Source: Maioricimonas rarisocia
GTDB lineage: Bacteria > Planctomycetota > Planctomycetia > Planctomycetales > Planctomycetaceae
Direction of reading: 5' to 3'
Assembly (NCBI RefSeq): GCF_007747795.1
Contig: NZ_CP036275.1
Location: 3,148,853-3,212,852, forward strand
DNA: 64,000 nt
Below the pieces are notes generated by a model. The model ran no database searches. It was given only the letters and a program-made list of their open reading frames with translations, and had not been told where the DNA came from. Below are positions 34,580 through 43,533 of the stretch, piece by piece (positions within the stretch are counted from its first letter, which is position 1; the number at the start of each line of letters is the position of its first letter). The translations under genes and the position numbers were made by a program.

Positions 34580-37500
34580 ATGCACTCGAACACTGACTGG
34601 CCGAAGAATCCTCTCCGGAGCGAAATCTCCGGAAGGAACCCGCACCGCCACCGGTCCCGCGACGGATCGAGACGGAGGCACCTGGCGGCCGTCGCTCTGG
34701 CGCTGCTGCTGATGTCGATGACCAGCGACAGTCGGGCGTGGACTCAGGATGTTGTCGCGGCCCCGGTTGAGACAGCCGAGGTCGGTGCTGAAACTTCGAG
34801 CGAGATGGCACAGCGGATTCTGGCGCCGCTGCACGGCGACGAGGACGATCTCGACGCCGCACTTGCCGCGCTCGCGGAGACGGTGGATGCCGCAGCAGAC
34901 GGGCCGGGAACTTTTCATCCGGGAATGGCGGCGGCGTCCGGCGCTCTCTATCGGAGCCTGGCGCAACGATCGACCGACGAGCAGTACGATCTGCTCTACG
35001 AGTGGACGATGCCGAAGGGGGATCGCCAGCGAGTCCGACTGTTCGCATCGGCCGTGCCTCGCACCGTTCCGCCCCGTGCTTTCGCGCGTGAGATCGGCGA
35101 ACGACCACGGGATACGACGTTTCCCGTCGCCGAGATCAACGGCGTGCGGGGATTGTTCAGTACGGGCTGGGTTCTCGTGACGGCGGCCGATGATGTCGGG
35201 CGATTGCGTCGGCTGACGTCTGAACTGGAATCACTCGCTGGTGAGGAAACTCCAGGAGCTGAGACCCTGCTGCTGCTGGCACGCCTGGCTGAACGCCGGG
35301 GGGACACCGAGGAGATCACCACCGAACTCAACCTGCGTCTCGAAAGCCTCCAGATCACGCCGCCCCAGCCCTATGAGATGCCGCCACAGCCGGCGATGGA
35401 GGATGTTGTCATCGCAGCGGCGGCGCTCAGACATGACGCATTGCGACCGCTCAGTGAGGAGATGTTCAACCGACTTGTTGATCGGGCCGCGCTCGCGCAA
35501 GAGACGCCGTTGCTGCCGTTCCTGCGCGTTGCCCAAGCGACTGCGATCCAGTTGAATCGCGGTGAATCGGGGCCGGACGTGCTGTACCGCAACCGGCTCA
35601 CTCACTGGGTTCCTGCATCCGCTCCGACGGACCGAGAGGAGCAGCGTGGAGACGTCAATGGCATGTGGCTCGTGCATGAAGAGCACGTGCTGCATCTGGC
35701 TGGTGCCGGCAACGATGCCCTGCTCTTCCGCTATCCGCTGACCGGCACCTTTGACTTCGTCTGCGAAACGCAGGAAGGGGGGCCGATGGGCACGGACGGC
35801 GGCCTGGTTTACGGCGGCCTGAACTTCGAAGCGCTGGGGCGCGTCAGCGAGCTCAATATCAAGGACACGACCGGCAGGCACCTGGTCAAAAAGCCGTGTC
35901 CGTTCGTTCGGCACGAGCCGCAGGCTACGTTCAACCGCGTTGGAATTCGCTTTGAAGAAGGACAGCCGACGTTTCTCGCGAATCTGCATCCGATGTTTCG
36001 CGACAGTGAGGCCGCTCTGCAGAGCCCCTGGCTCGGTCTTCGGGCGTACGGCATGCGGCGGCCGGTGTTCCGCAACCTGAAGTTGACCGGCAACCCCGGC
36101 ATCCCGCGCGAAGTGATGCTGACGGCGGGCAATGAGTTGCGGGGGTGGGAAACGTTCTTCAGTGACGAGTCGCTGCCACCATTTGCCGGCGCTGCCGTCG
36201 AGGAAGACTTCCAGCCGGACTGGCGCCTCGCCGATGGCGTCCTGTCAGCCGACCGCCGCGAGCTGGAGGACGGTGCGTCGCGGCAGAGTCTGCTCCGCTA
36301 TCAGCGGCCGCTGCTTGATGGGGAAACGATCCGGTACGAGTTCTACTACGAACCGGACGCAAGCGGAGTCCATCCGGCCGTGGGTCGCATGGCGTTTCTG
36401 ATCGACACCACAGGCGTGCGCGTGCACTGGATCACGACGGGTGACCTCGAGTGGACGGGACTCGCGCAGGACAACACGTTGCTGGAGCCGCTGAACCGCC
36501 GCGGTCCACGCCAACCGCCGCTGAAGGAGAACGATTGGAATGGCGTGTCAGTGACGCGGGCCGATGGGAAAGTGGCGATTTCGCTCAACGGCGAACTGAT
36601 CTACGAGCGCCCGGTCGACGGTGCCGATGATTCCACTTTCGGTCTGTATCGTGACCCGACCCGTGAGGCGGCACAGGTGCGAAACGTCGTGATGACAGGT
36701 GACTGGCCGGAGTCGGTGCCGGAAGATCTGATCGAGACCGTTCCCGACGATGCGGCGGGTCCGAATCCGGATCGGCAGGCCCGCCACGCAGCCGTGGGCG
36801 AAACGACCGTTGCGGCGAACGTCCCGGCAGTCCGTCGACAGGCCGCGTCGCTGCCGGCCGATGAACGTTACCGATTCCTGACGAACTGGGTTTTTCCTGT
36901 TGTCGAACCGACCGGAATTCGCCTTGGAGGAGCGTTCACGCAGACTGATCCGTCTCCCGTGGCCCGCCGGCTTGATCCGGTGTCGCATCCGACGCCGTAT
37001 GGTGGCGAACTGGTTTCACCCGTCTTTGATCTGCTCGCGGCAGCACGGGATCTCGAACGTCTGGACCAACTGGTCGAACGGGTCGCTGCGGTCGGAGTTG
37101 GGGACGACGAATACCAGCAGCGGGCGAAGACGGCTTTGCAGCTGATGATTCGTCTCGAACAGCAGAACAGTGAGGCGGCTGCAGAACTGGCCGCAGAGCT
37201 CTACAACCTGGTGGAGAAGTCTTCGCCGCAGTCGACCGCCGACATGTGGCCGGAAACGCTGGCCGTCTACCACGGGATTGAGATGTCGGATTCGCCCCCG
37301 GAGGTGGGCGAACTGCTCCGGTTTCTGTTTCAGCAGCGAGACCGACGGCGGCCGGCCGATGAAAAACCGCAGTGGCATCTGCTGATTACCTCCTTGCACG
37401 GTCGCATGGAGGCACGAGACTCGGCCGGCGTCCAGCAGGAGTACCCCCAATCGGTCGTACTGCAGGACTGGTTACCAATGCAGCAGGTGCGGGCCGCGAC

Positions 37501-40216
37501 GCGCGGTGTCGGATTCACTCCTGCGTGGTGGGGCCGCACTGCCGACGGCACGATCGATCACTTCTCCGGGCACGAAGAGGACTGGCTGATCTACCGGTGG
37601 CCGGTGCGGGGTAACTGGTCTCTCGAAACCGACATCCGCTCCGGGGCGGCGACGCAGGTGCTGGCGGCCGGACATTATTTCGGTCCGCGGTGGAACAGGG
37701 ATAAGTTCGAGATTGGTCAGTTCCGCCAGGGAGGCGGTGTCGAGCAGCTCGCTGACCCGCTCAACAAGGTGGACGAGTGGTGCCGGATGAGGATCGACGT
37801 CGAAAACGGTTCGCGCACGATTCATATCAACGGCAAACGGGTCTGGCAGGATGAAGTCAGCGTCCCGTACGACCCGTGGATTGGTGTGCGCAGCTGGCGG
37901 GCTGCGAAGGCGCAGGTTCAGGCTGTGCAGATTGCGGGCGCACCCGAGTTGCCGAAGATGGTCCCGCTCACATGGGAGAAAGATCTGGCAGGCTGGATGC
38001 CCTACTACGAGGAGGACGCCGGCAGGAACGGTGCGCACTGGACGTTCGATCCGGCGGCGGGTGAAGGGGGAGAACTGCGAGCCCGGCACCGACTCGATCT
38101 GGCCGGCAGCCATTACGAGTGCCTCCTGTATCACCAGCGGCCACTCGCAGACGGAGACCGCCTCGAATACGAGTTCTACTATGTGCCGGGGGAGTACGCG
38201 GTTCATCCGGCGCTCGATCGCCTGGCGTTTCTGCTCGAAGAATCCGGCGTACGGCTCCACTGGCTGACCGACGGGAAGTACGACACCACGCCGGTGGTTC
38301 CCGATAACGCGCGCGGCGTGGAGGAGAGCGAAGCGACCGGGCCATTGCCGCTGAAGGTTGATGGCTGGAACCACCTGGCGGTTTCGATGCGAGGGGATTC
38401 CGTCAGCCTGGAATTGAACGGAGTCGAGATTCTCGAGCGGGAACTGGAGCCGACCAATCGCAGGGCATTCGGGCTGTTCCACTTCGGTGACCGGACCGGT
38501 GTGCGCGTGCGGAACATCGCCCTGACCGGAGACTGGCCTGAAGATCATGGTTCCGGCGACGAACAGGAACTGGCCGATCCGCGACTGGCCGCTCTCAACG
38601 CCCGACGGGACGAACTGACGTCCGTCTTCACGCACGATTTCGTGCGTGCGGGGTTGCCGGAAGAACTGTTCGAGCTGCAGGGGGAGAATGCCCGGAACCT
38701 GATCCGCTGGCATTTCGACGGCGTTCGCGCACGAATTTCTTCGACAGACGAAAAGTGGAAGTCGATTCAGATCTCACCGCGATTTGCGATCGAGGGGGAC
38801 TTTGATCTGGAGGCGACGTTCGATCAGCTTGATGTCGGCGACGACGGGAAGAAGGGCGTGGTGGCGATCCAGACAATGCTGGAGGATGCCGCCCAGCACG
38901 AGTTCCGCTCGATGCGGGGGCATGACCAGAGCAATCGGCAATTCATCAACGGGCAGGTCTCTCTTGTCTATCCCGACGGTCACCGTCGCTGGTTCGCTCA
39001 CATGACAATTGAAGAGGCGACTTCCGGTCGTCTGCGACTCGTACGCACGGGGGACCGCATCTTCATGCTGTTCGCGGAAGGGGATTCGGAGGTCTTTCGC
39101 ATCGTTCATGAGCAGCAGACCCCGACAGACCGCGTTCCGCCGGGAAAGATCGGGCTGTTGATCGGTACCAATGGAGGCGATCAGACCAGCACCGTCTGGA
39201 AGAACATGACACTGCGGGCTGAGAAGCTGAAGTTTCTGGATTCCGATGCGTCGGAACCGTACCGCCTGCTCATCATGCGGGCCGACGGAACCGACCTCGG
39301 CACCGTCATGGACCCGCCGGGTGGATTCACTCATCTGGGATCGCCGGAGTTCTCTGCAGACGGCAAGCTGATCGGACTGGACGTCTCCCGAGGATCGGTC
39401 TCCAGCTCGCATGTCTTCGTGGTAAAGCCGGACGGCACCGGCATGAAGGATCTTGGCCCGGGATGCATGCCGAGCTTCTCGGCGGATGGCACGCAGATCG
39501 TCATGACGCAGAGCGGTGCAGGCATCGTGTTGATGGACGCCGACGGCTCGAACCGCCGGGTGATCGAAGAGGGAGGCTGGGGCGTCCAGTGGTCTCCCGA
39601 CGGCAAGTACCTGGCGTGGGGACAGTCGGGCAACATCGTGCTGATGGACGTCGAGTCAGAAGAGCGCCGCGAACTGATGACCGGCGAAAACGCGTCACGC
39701 TACTCGTACACCTACTGGAACCTCGGCTGGTCGCACGACAGCCGCTCGATCGCCTTCAAGGGACGCATGCGAAACGGCAGCGGAGACGAAGTCGCCGTCG
39801 TCAACATCGACGGGACACCCGAGCTGGAAGTCCTCGTGCGGGAAGAGCGGTACATCAATGCCGACTTCAGTTTCTCGCCGGACAACCGGAGTGTCCTGTT
39901 CTGCATGCCGGACCCAAAGGTGGGGCACCAGCAACTGCATCTGGTGAGTCGGGACGAACGCAGCAAGCCGGTTCCCTACAAAACGCAGCCGCAGGAGTTG
40001 CGCATCGTGGGAGGAGACTGGTCCCACGACGGTGAGTTGATCACGTTCCCGGTCATCCTGCCGCCACAACTGGTCGACTGGCCTTTGCCGGAAGACGAGA
40101 TGACCGCACTGATGGAAGCTGCAAAACCGGACGTTCTGCCGCAGCCTCCACAGCCGTCGCCTGCCAGCCGGCCGGCGGAGAACCGCAGTTTTCTCGATCG
40201 ACTGTTCGGGCGATGA
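34580..40216 (+). CDS. Double-unit giant exported DUF1583-type protein with TolB-like propeller, array member 5
   Basis: The product has 1878 residues from ATG 34580, which follows AGGCAGG; ATG 34535 is the alternative, and the open frame upstream overlaps member 4. Signal segment: HLAAVALALLLMSM (about 33-46). A first, diverged unit spans about 60-710 and has only sandwiches 1 (342-508) and 2 (515-710; YQRPLLDGETIRYEFYY, GRMAFLIDTTGVRVHWITT). A second, full unit begins near 733 (VRRQAASLPADERYRFL), with sandwiches at 963-1122, 1127-1318 (YHQRPLADGDRLEYEFYY, LDRLAFLLEESGVRLHWLTD) and 1340-1548 (FTHDFVRAGLPEELFEL, TSGRLRLVRTGDRIFMLFAE). PD40/TolB repeats at about 1559-1830 (SPEFSADGKLIGLDVSRG, WGVQWSPDGKYLAWGQSG, WSHDSRSIAFKGRMR) close the protein. 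The second unit plus propeller resembles member 3 far more than the first unit does, suggesting duplication of member 3 and fusion to a truncated unit. The stop is 21 bases from the convergent cupin gene. Confidence 0.82.
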   Translation: MHSNTDWPKNPLRSEISGRNPHRHRSRDGSRRRHLAAVALALLLMSMTSDSRAWTQDVVAAPVETAEVGAETSSEMAQRILAPLHGDEDDLDAALAALAETVDAAADGPGTFHPGMAAASGALYRSLAQRSTDEQYDLLYEWTMPKGDRQRVRLFASAVPRTVPPRAFAREIGERPRDTTFPVAEINGVRGLFSTGWVLVTAADDVGRLRRLTSELESLAGEETPGAETLLLLARLAERRGDTEEITTELNLRLESLQITPPQPYEMPPQPAMEDVVIAAAALRHDALRPLSEEMFNRLVDRAALAQETPLLPFLRVAQATAIQLNRGESGPDVLYRNRLTHWVPASAPTDREEQRGDVNGMWLVHEEHVLHLAGAGNDALLFRYPLTGTFDFVCETQEGGPMGTDGGLVYGGLNFEALGRVSELNIKDTTGRHLVKKPCPFVRHEPQATFNRVGIRFEEGQPTFLANLHPMFRDSEAALQSPWLGLRAYGMRRPVFRNLKLTGNPGIPREVMLTAGNELRGWETFFSDESLPPFAGAAVEEDFQPDWRLADGVLSADRRELEDGASRQSLLRYQRPLLDGETIRYEFYYEPDASGVHPAVGRMAFLIDTTGVRVHWITTGDLEWTGLAQDNTLLEPLNRRGPRQPPLKENDWNGVSVTRADGKVAISLNGELIYERPVDGADDSTFGLYRDPTREAAQVRNVVMTGDWPESVPEDLIETVPDDAAGPNPDRQARHAAVGETTVAANVPAVRRQAASLPADERYRFLTNWVFPVVEPTGIRLGGAFTQTDPSPVARRLDPVSHPTPYGGELVSPVFDLLAAARDLERLDQLVERVAAVGVGDDEYQQRAKTALQLMIRLEQQNSEAAAELAAELYNLVEKSSPQSTADMWPETLAVYHGIEMSDSPPEVGELLRFLFQQRDRRRPADEKPQWHLLITSLHGRMEARDSAGVQQEYPQSVVLQDWLPMQQVRAATRGVGFTPAWWGRTADGTIDHFSGHEEDWLIYRWPVRGNWSLETDIRSGAATQVLAAGHYFGPRWNRDKFEIGQFRQGGGVEQLADPLNKVDEWCRMRIDVENGSRTIHINGKRVWQDEVSVPYDPWIGVRSWRAAKAQVQAVQIAGAPELPKMVPLTWEKDLAGWMPYYEEDAGRNGAHWTFDPAAGEGGELRARHRLDLAGSHYECLLYHQRPLADGDRLEYEFYYVPGEYAVHPALDRLAFLLEESGVRLHWLTDGKYDTTPVVPDNARGVEESEATGPLPLKVDGWNHLAVSMRGDSVSLELNGVEILERELEPTNRRAFGLFHFGDRTGVRVRNIALTGDWPEDHGSGDEQELADPRLAALNARRDELTSVFTHDFVRAGLPEELFELQGENARNLIRWHFDGVRARISSTDEKWKSIQISPRFAIEGDFDLEATFDQLDVGDDGKKGVVAIQTMLEDAAQHEFRSMRGHDQSNRQFINGQVSLVYPDGHRRWFAHMTIEEATSGRLRLVRTGDRIFMLFAEGDSEVFRIVHEQQTPTDRVPPGKIGLLIGTNGGDQTSTVWKNMTLRAEKLKFLDSDASEPYRLLIMRADGTDLGTVMDPPGGFTHLGSPEFSADGKLIGLDVSRGSVSSSHVFVVKPDGTGMKDLGPGCMPSFSADGTQIVMTQSGAGIVLMDADGSNRRVIEEGGWGVQWSPDGKYLAWGQSGNIVLMDVESEERRELMTGENASRYSYTYWNLGWSHDSRSIAFKGRMRNGSGDEVAVVNIDGTPELEVLVREERYINADFSFSPDNRSVLFCMPDPKVGHQQLHLVSRDERSKPVPYKTQPQELRIVGGDWSHDGELITFPVILPPQLVDWPLPEDEMTALMEAAKPDVLPQPPQPSPASRPAENRSFLDRLFGR

Positions 40217-40237
40217 CGACGTTGCGTGCGAGCTCCA

Positions 40238-40723
40238 TTACGGCGGTGGTGCTTCGATTGTGATCCCGTACCGGGGTGCGGTGGCGAGCAGCCGTGCGAT
40301 TTCCTCCTCTGTCGGCGGCTGCGGCGTTTCGTCGGGCGAGTCCAGCGGCACGCCAACCTCGAAGAACATTTCCTCGATGCCGGCCGGAGCCACACCGATC
40401 AGCATGCGGGCGGTCGTTTCCGACTCATTGCGGAATGCGTGCCGGGTTCCGATCGGCATGTGAACGAAGTGCCCTGGCCCGGCCACGATGGTCTCGTCGC
40501 CGACCAGCAGTGTCACTTCCCCTTCGAGGATCTGGAAGAACTCCACCTCGCGGCTGTGTGTGTGCGGAGGCGGCCCGCCGCCGGGAGGCACGATCGCTTC
40601 CCAGAGGGCGTATCGACCGTCGGTTTCGGCGCCCGTGGCCAGGAAGCGGTAGAGGTCGCCGACAATGGCGATGCAGCGACCTTCTTCGGGTGACCGGGCG
40701 ATGCACGCCGGATTGGTTTCCAT
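40238..40723 (-). CDS. Small cupin-domain protein
   Basis: A 161-residue protein with a single cupin barrel. Motif 1 is PPGGGPPPHTHSREVEFFQIL (about 46-66), with the metal-binding His pair and Glu; motif 2 is GPGHFVHMPIGTRHAFRNE (about 82-100), with the second His. A C-terminal helix EEEIARLLATAPRYGI follows. The layout is that of the quercetin-dioxygenase-like cupins often found beside ECF sigma factors, and a sugar- or small-molecule-binding or dioxygenase role is possible. The start at ATG 40723 has GGAG eight bases upstream; a longer frame to 40936 would run into the divergent sigma-factor gene. It converges with array member 5 and diverges from the sigma-factor gene at 40888, with 164 bases between. 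Confidence 0.88.
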   Translation of the reverse strand: METNPACIARSPEEGRCIAIVGDLYRFLATGAETDGRYALWEAIVPPGGGPPPHTHSREVEFFQILEGEVTLLVGDETIVAGPGHFVHMPIGTRHAFRNESETTARMLIGVAPAGIEEMFFEVGVPLDSPDETPQPPTEEEIARLLATAPRYGITIEAPPP

Positions 40724-40887
40724 CGGTTGCTGCTCCTCTGCTCCGTCAGATGGGAACGGCTGGCGAAGCAGCCGTGTGTTGGACCGGCCGGCATGATACG
40801 CTTTCAGAGTCAGGGCGGGAAACGTGCCAGAGCCGGGATTCCGGTTGACGGGCGGCCCGTCTGTACAACTTTCACCAGGGCCTGTTG

Positions 40888-41646
40888 ATGTCCTCTGCCC
40901 AACCACATTCCTCTGCGGCAAGAGCGCCGGCGGCATTCGCCACGACGCGGTGGAGTCTGGTGGTGGCCGCAGGCGAACGGTCCACTGTCGAAGCGGAGCG
41001 GGCTCTCGAAGAACTCTGCAGCACCTACTGGTACCCGCTCTATGCGTACGCCCGCCGCTGGGGGGCGAGCCGGGACGATGCCGCGGATCTCACGCAGGAG
41101 TTTTTTGCCCGGCTGCTGGAGAAGCAGTACCTGCTGGCAGCCGACCGGCAGAAGGGGCGGTTTCGCTCGTTTCTGCTGACGGTCTTCAAGCGGTTTCTCT
41201 CGAAGGAGCGGGACCGGGCTGCCGCTCAGAAGCGGGGAGGCGACCGCCGGCAGTTCTCGTTCGACGTCGAGGCGGGTGAGCGCCGGTATCTCCACGAACC
41301 GGCCGAGAACGTCACGCCCGAAGCCCTGTATGAGCGCCGCTGGGCGCTGACGCTGCTCGAGCGGGTAATGGAGCGTGTGCGGGATGAGTACGCATCGAAA
41401 GACAAGCGGCCGTTTTTTGAGCAGTGCAAACCGTTTCTGACCGGCTCCGACCATGCCGCGACCTACGCCGAAATCGCCCCCCGTCTGGACATGACCGAAT
41501 CGGCCCTGCGGGTCGCGGTTCATCGCCTGCGGGAACGGTACCGGGTCGTGCTGCGCAGCGAGATTGCACAGACCATATCGGACTCCGACTCAGTCGAAGA
41601 CGAGCTGAACGCATTGCGGGCGGCCCTGCGGGGGACGAAATCCTGA
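40888..41646 (+). CDS. ECF-type sigma factor of the kinase-linked planctomycete group
   Basis: The 252-residue sigma factor has region 2 (ELCSTYWYPLYAYARRWGAS, DAADLTQEFFARLLEKQYL) and region 4 (ATYAEIAPRLDMTESALRVA, VHRLRERYRVVLRSEIAQT). The long spacer between them (GGDRRQFSFDVEAGERRYLH) and TRWSLVVAAG near the N-terminus are typical of the ECF factors encoded just before Ser/Thr kinases in planctomycetes. The ATG at 40888 was taken as start (TTG 40885 is adjacent), with AGGG upstream. The kinase gene starts 78 bases after the stop in the same direction, so the two probably form one signalling unit in which the kinase controls the sigma factor by phosphorylation (family knowledge plus position). 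Confidence 0.92.
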   Translation: MSSAQPHSSAARAPAAFATTRWSLVVAAGERSTVEAERALEELCSTYWYPLYAYARRWGASRDDAADLTQEFFARLLEKQYLLAADRQKGRFRSFLLTVFKRFLSKERDRAAAQKRGGDRRQFSFDVEAGERRYLHEPAENVTPEALYERRWALTLLERVMERVRDEYASKDKRPFFEQCKPFLTGSDHAATYAEIAPRLDMTESALRVAVHRLRERYRVVLRSEIAQTISDSDSVEDELNALRAALRGTKS

Positions 41647-41724
41647 AAAACGCCGTAACACTTCGGGATCGCTCCGGAAGTAAGATGTGAACGCAGTCCT
41701 GAAGAACGCTCGGGAGCCGTCACC

Positions 41725-43356
41725 ATGACCACCGCCTCAACCTGTCCCTCGTGTGGCAGCGATCTGCCTGCCGATTCCCCCGATGGTCTCTGCCCGGACT
41801 GTCTACTCTCTGCGGGCCTCGAAGGAGGCGATTCGCGTGACGCGGTTCGGCCACGCGAAATCACGACGCCGATGCCCGGACTGTTCGTTCCTCCGACTCC
41901 CGAATCGCTCGCGGCACACTTCCCGCAGCTGGAGATCCTCGAGTCGCTTGGGCATGGAGGCATGGGGGCGGTCTACAAGGCGCGGCAGACCAAGCTGGAC
42001 CGGATGGTCGCGCTGAAGATCCTGCGGCCCGAGTCGGCCGACGATCCGGCCTTTGCTGAGAGGTTCAACCGTGAGGCCCGCACCCTGGCCCGCATGCATC
42101 ATCCGCACGTCGTGGCGATTCACGACTTCGGCGAAGTGAACCTGTCTTCAACAGGGGATGAAGAAGGCAGTTCCCGCCGCGTGTATTACTTCGTGATGGA
42201 GTACGTCGACGGGGCGAGCCTGCGGGATCTGATCGTCGAGGGGAACCTCAAGCCGGATCAGTGCTACACGATCGTCGCCCAGATCTGCGAGGCTCTGCAG
42301 TACGCCCACGACGAGCATGTAGTCCATCGGGACATCAAGCCGGAGAACATCCTGGTCGACTCGCGCGGACGGGTGAAGATCGCCGACTTCGGTCTGGCGA
42401 AGCTGGCGGCCCGGGCCCGAGACGACTTCACGCTCACTGGCACTCATCAGGTGATGGGGACGCCCCGCTACATGGCTCCCGAACAGATGGAAGGCTCGCA
42501 CTTGGTCGACCACCGGGCCGATATCTATTCGCTCGGCGTGGTCTTCTACGAGATGCTCACCGGCCAGGTGCCGGCCGGGCATTTCGAGCCGCCGTCGCGA
42601 AAGGCGAAAGTCGATGCTCGCATCGACCACGTGGTCCTGCGGTCACTGGCCCGCGACCCGCATCGGAGGTACCAGAACGTGAGTGAACTGAAGGGGGATG
42701 TTGCGACGATCGCCGGTTCGTCGATCGTGAACTCGTATGAGCAGGTGGCGCCCGCGGTCGCGCAGGTCGCCGGCGGACCGCTGGGGCAGTACATGTCCGA
42801 CTACGACCAGGAGATGCTGCGGCTCGACGCAAGAGCGCCGGCCGGCGGGCTGATGCTGGTCGGGGCGCTCGGTGCCGCCTTCTGGGCTGCCATGGGGATG
42901 TGGTTTCTTACGGAGTTCCGGATGGGAAGCGGCGAGCGCATGACGGGGCTCACCGGTTGCGGCGTGGCGGTCTTCGCCGGGCTATTTCTGATCTGCGCCG
43001 GCATGAAGATGCGAAACCTGCAGGCGTACGAGCTCTGTATGGCCGGAAGTATCCTGATCATTCTGCCCTGGTCGCCGGCGGCGTTGCTGGGGATCCCGGT
43101 CGGCATCTGGTCGATCCGGACGCTGGGGCGGGAGGACATCAAGGCAGCCTTTGTTCGGGAAAGTCTGCGGAAGCGGGGACTCACTGACGTCGCGGTCCCG
43201 CTGCCCGGTCGATCGTCGCCGCAGAGACCGTCGCCGGGCGCAGGCCAGAGCGTGTCGCATCTGTCCAGCGGCGTGACGCCGGCACCGTTCCCCGGTCCGT
43301 CGACGATGCTCGACCAGGGCGTTGCGGCAGTCGAGCGGCTGTTTCGGGGGAAGTAA
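41725..43356 (+). CDS. Ser/Thr protein kinase with N-terminal zinc ribbon and C-terminal membrane segments
   Basis: The 543-residue protein begins with a zinc ribbon (CPSC at 7-10 and CPDC at 23-26). The kinase domain (about 68-335) is complete: glycine loop LGHGGMGAVYKA near 74, catalytic Lys in VALKILRP near 97, HRD loop VVHRDIKPENIL near 203, DFG in IADFGLAKL near 222, and the activation segment GTPRYMAPEQME. After it come three hydrophobic stretches (GLMLVGALGAAFWAAMGMW, VAVFAGLFLICAGM and ILIILPWSPAALLGIPVGIW) and a Pro/Ser-rich tail. The membrane part is C-terminal, so the kinase faces the cytoplasm. It is paired with the upstream ECF sigma factor. All catalytic residues are present, so it should be active. 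Confidence 0.95.
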   Translation: MTTASTCPSCGSDLPADSPDGLCPDCLLSAGLEGGDSRDAVRPREITTPMPGLFVPPTPESLAAHFPQLEILESLGHGGMGAVYKARQTKLDRMVALKILRPESADDPAFAERFNREARTLARMHHPHVVAIHDFGEVNLSSTGDEEGSSRRVYYFVMEYVDGASLRDLIVEGNLKPDQCYTIVAQICEALQYAHDEHVVHRDIKPENILVDSRGRVKIADFGLAKLAARARDDFTLTGTHQVMGTPRYMAPEQMEGSHLVDHRADIYSLGVVFYEMLTGQVPAGHFEPPSRKAKVDARIDHVVLRSLARDPHRRYQNVSELKGDVATIAGSSIVNSYEQVAPAVAQVAGGPLGQYMSDYDQEMLRLDARAPAGGLMLVGALGAAFWAAMGMWFLTEFRMGSGERMTGLTGCGVAVFAGLFLICAGMKMRNLQAYELCMAGSILIILPWSPAALLGIPVGIWSIRTLGREDIKAAFVRESLRKRGLTDVAVPLPGRSSPQRPSPGAGQSVSHLSSGVTPAPFPGPSTMLDQGVAAVERLFRGK

Positions 43357-43533
43357 ACGGTGCGTTCACGCGTCGTTCATAATGCAGCCATTTCGCGTGA
43401 GGATTGGTCGGCTCCGAATGGTGTCGCCGCCCGGGTTCGCGTATGTTAGCGGTCACCCGGTTGTCGGGCAGCCGGGACGAAGCTCATCTTGAGTCCGCAG
43501 TTCATTCACTGAACGATTCAGGGAATTCTCGGC

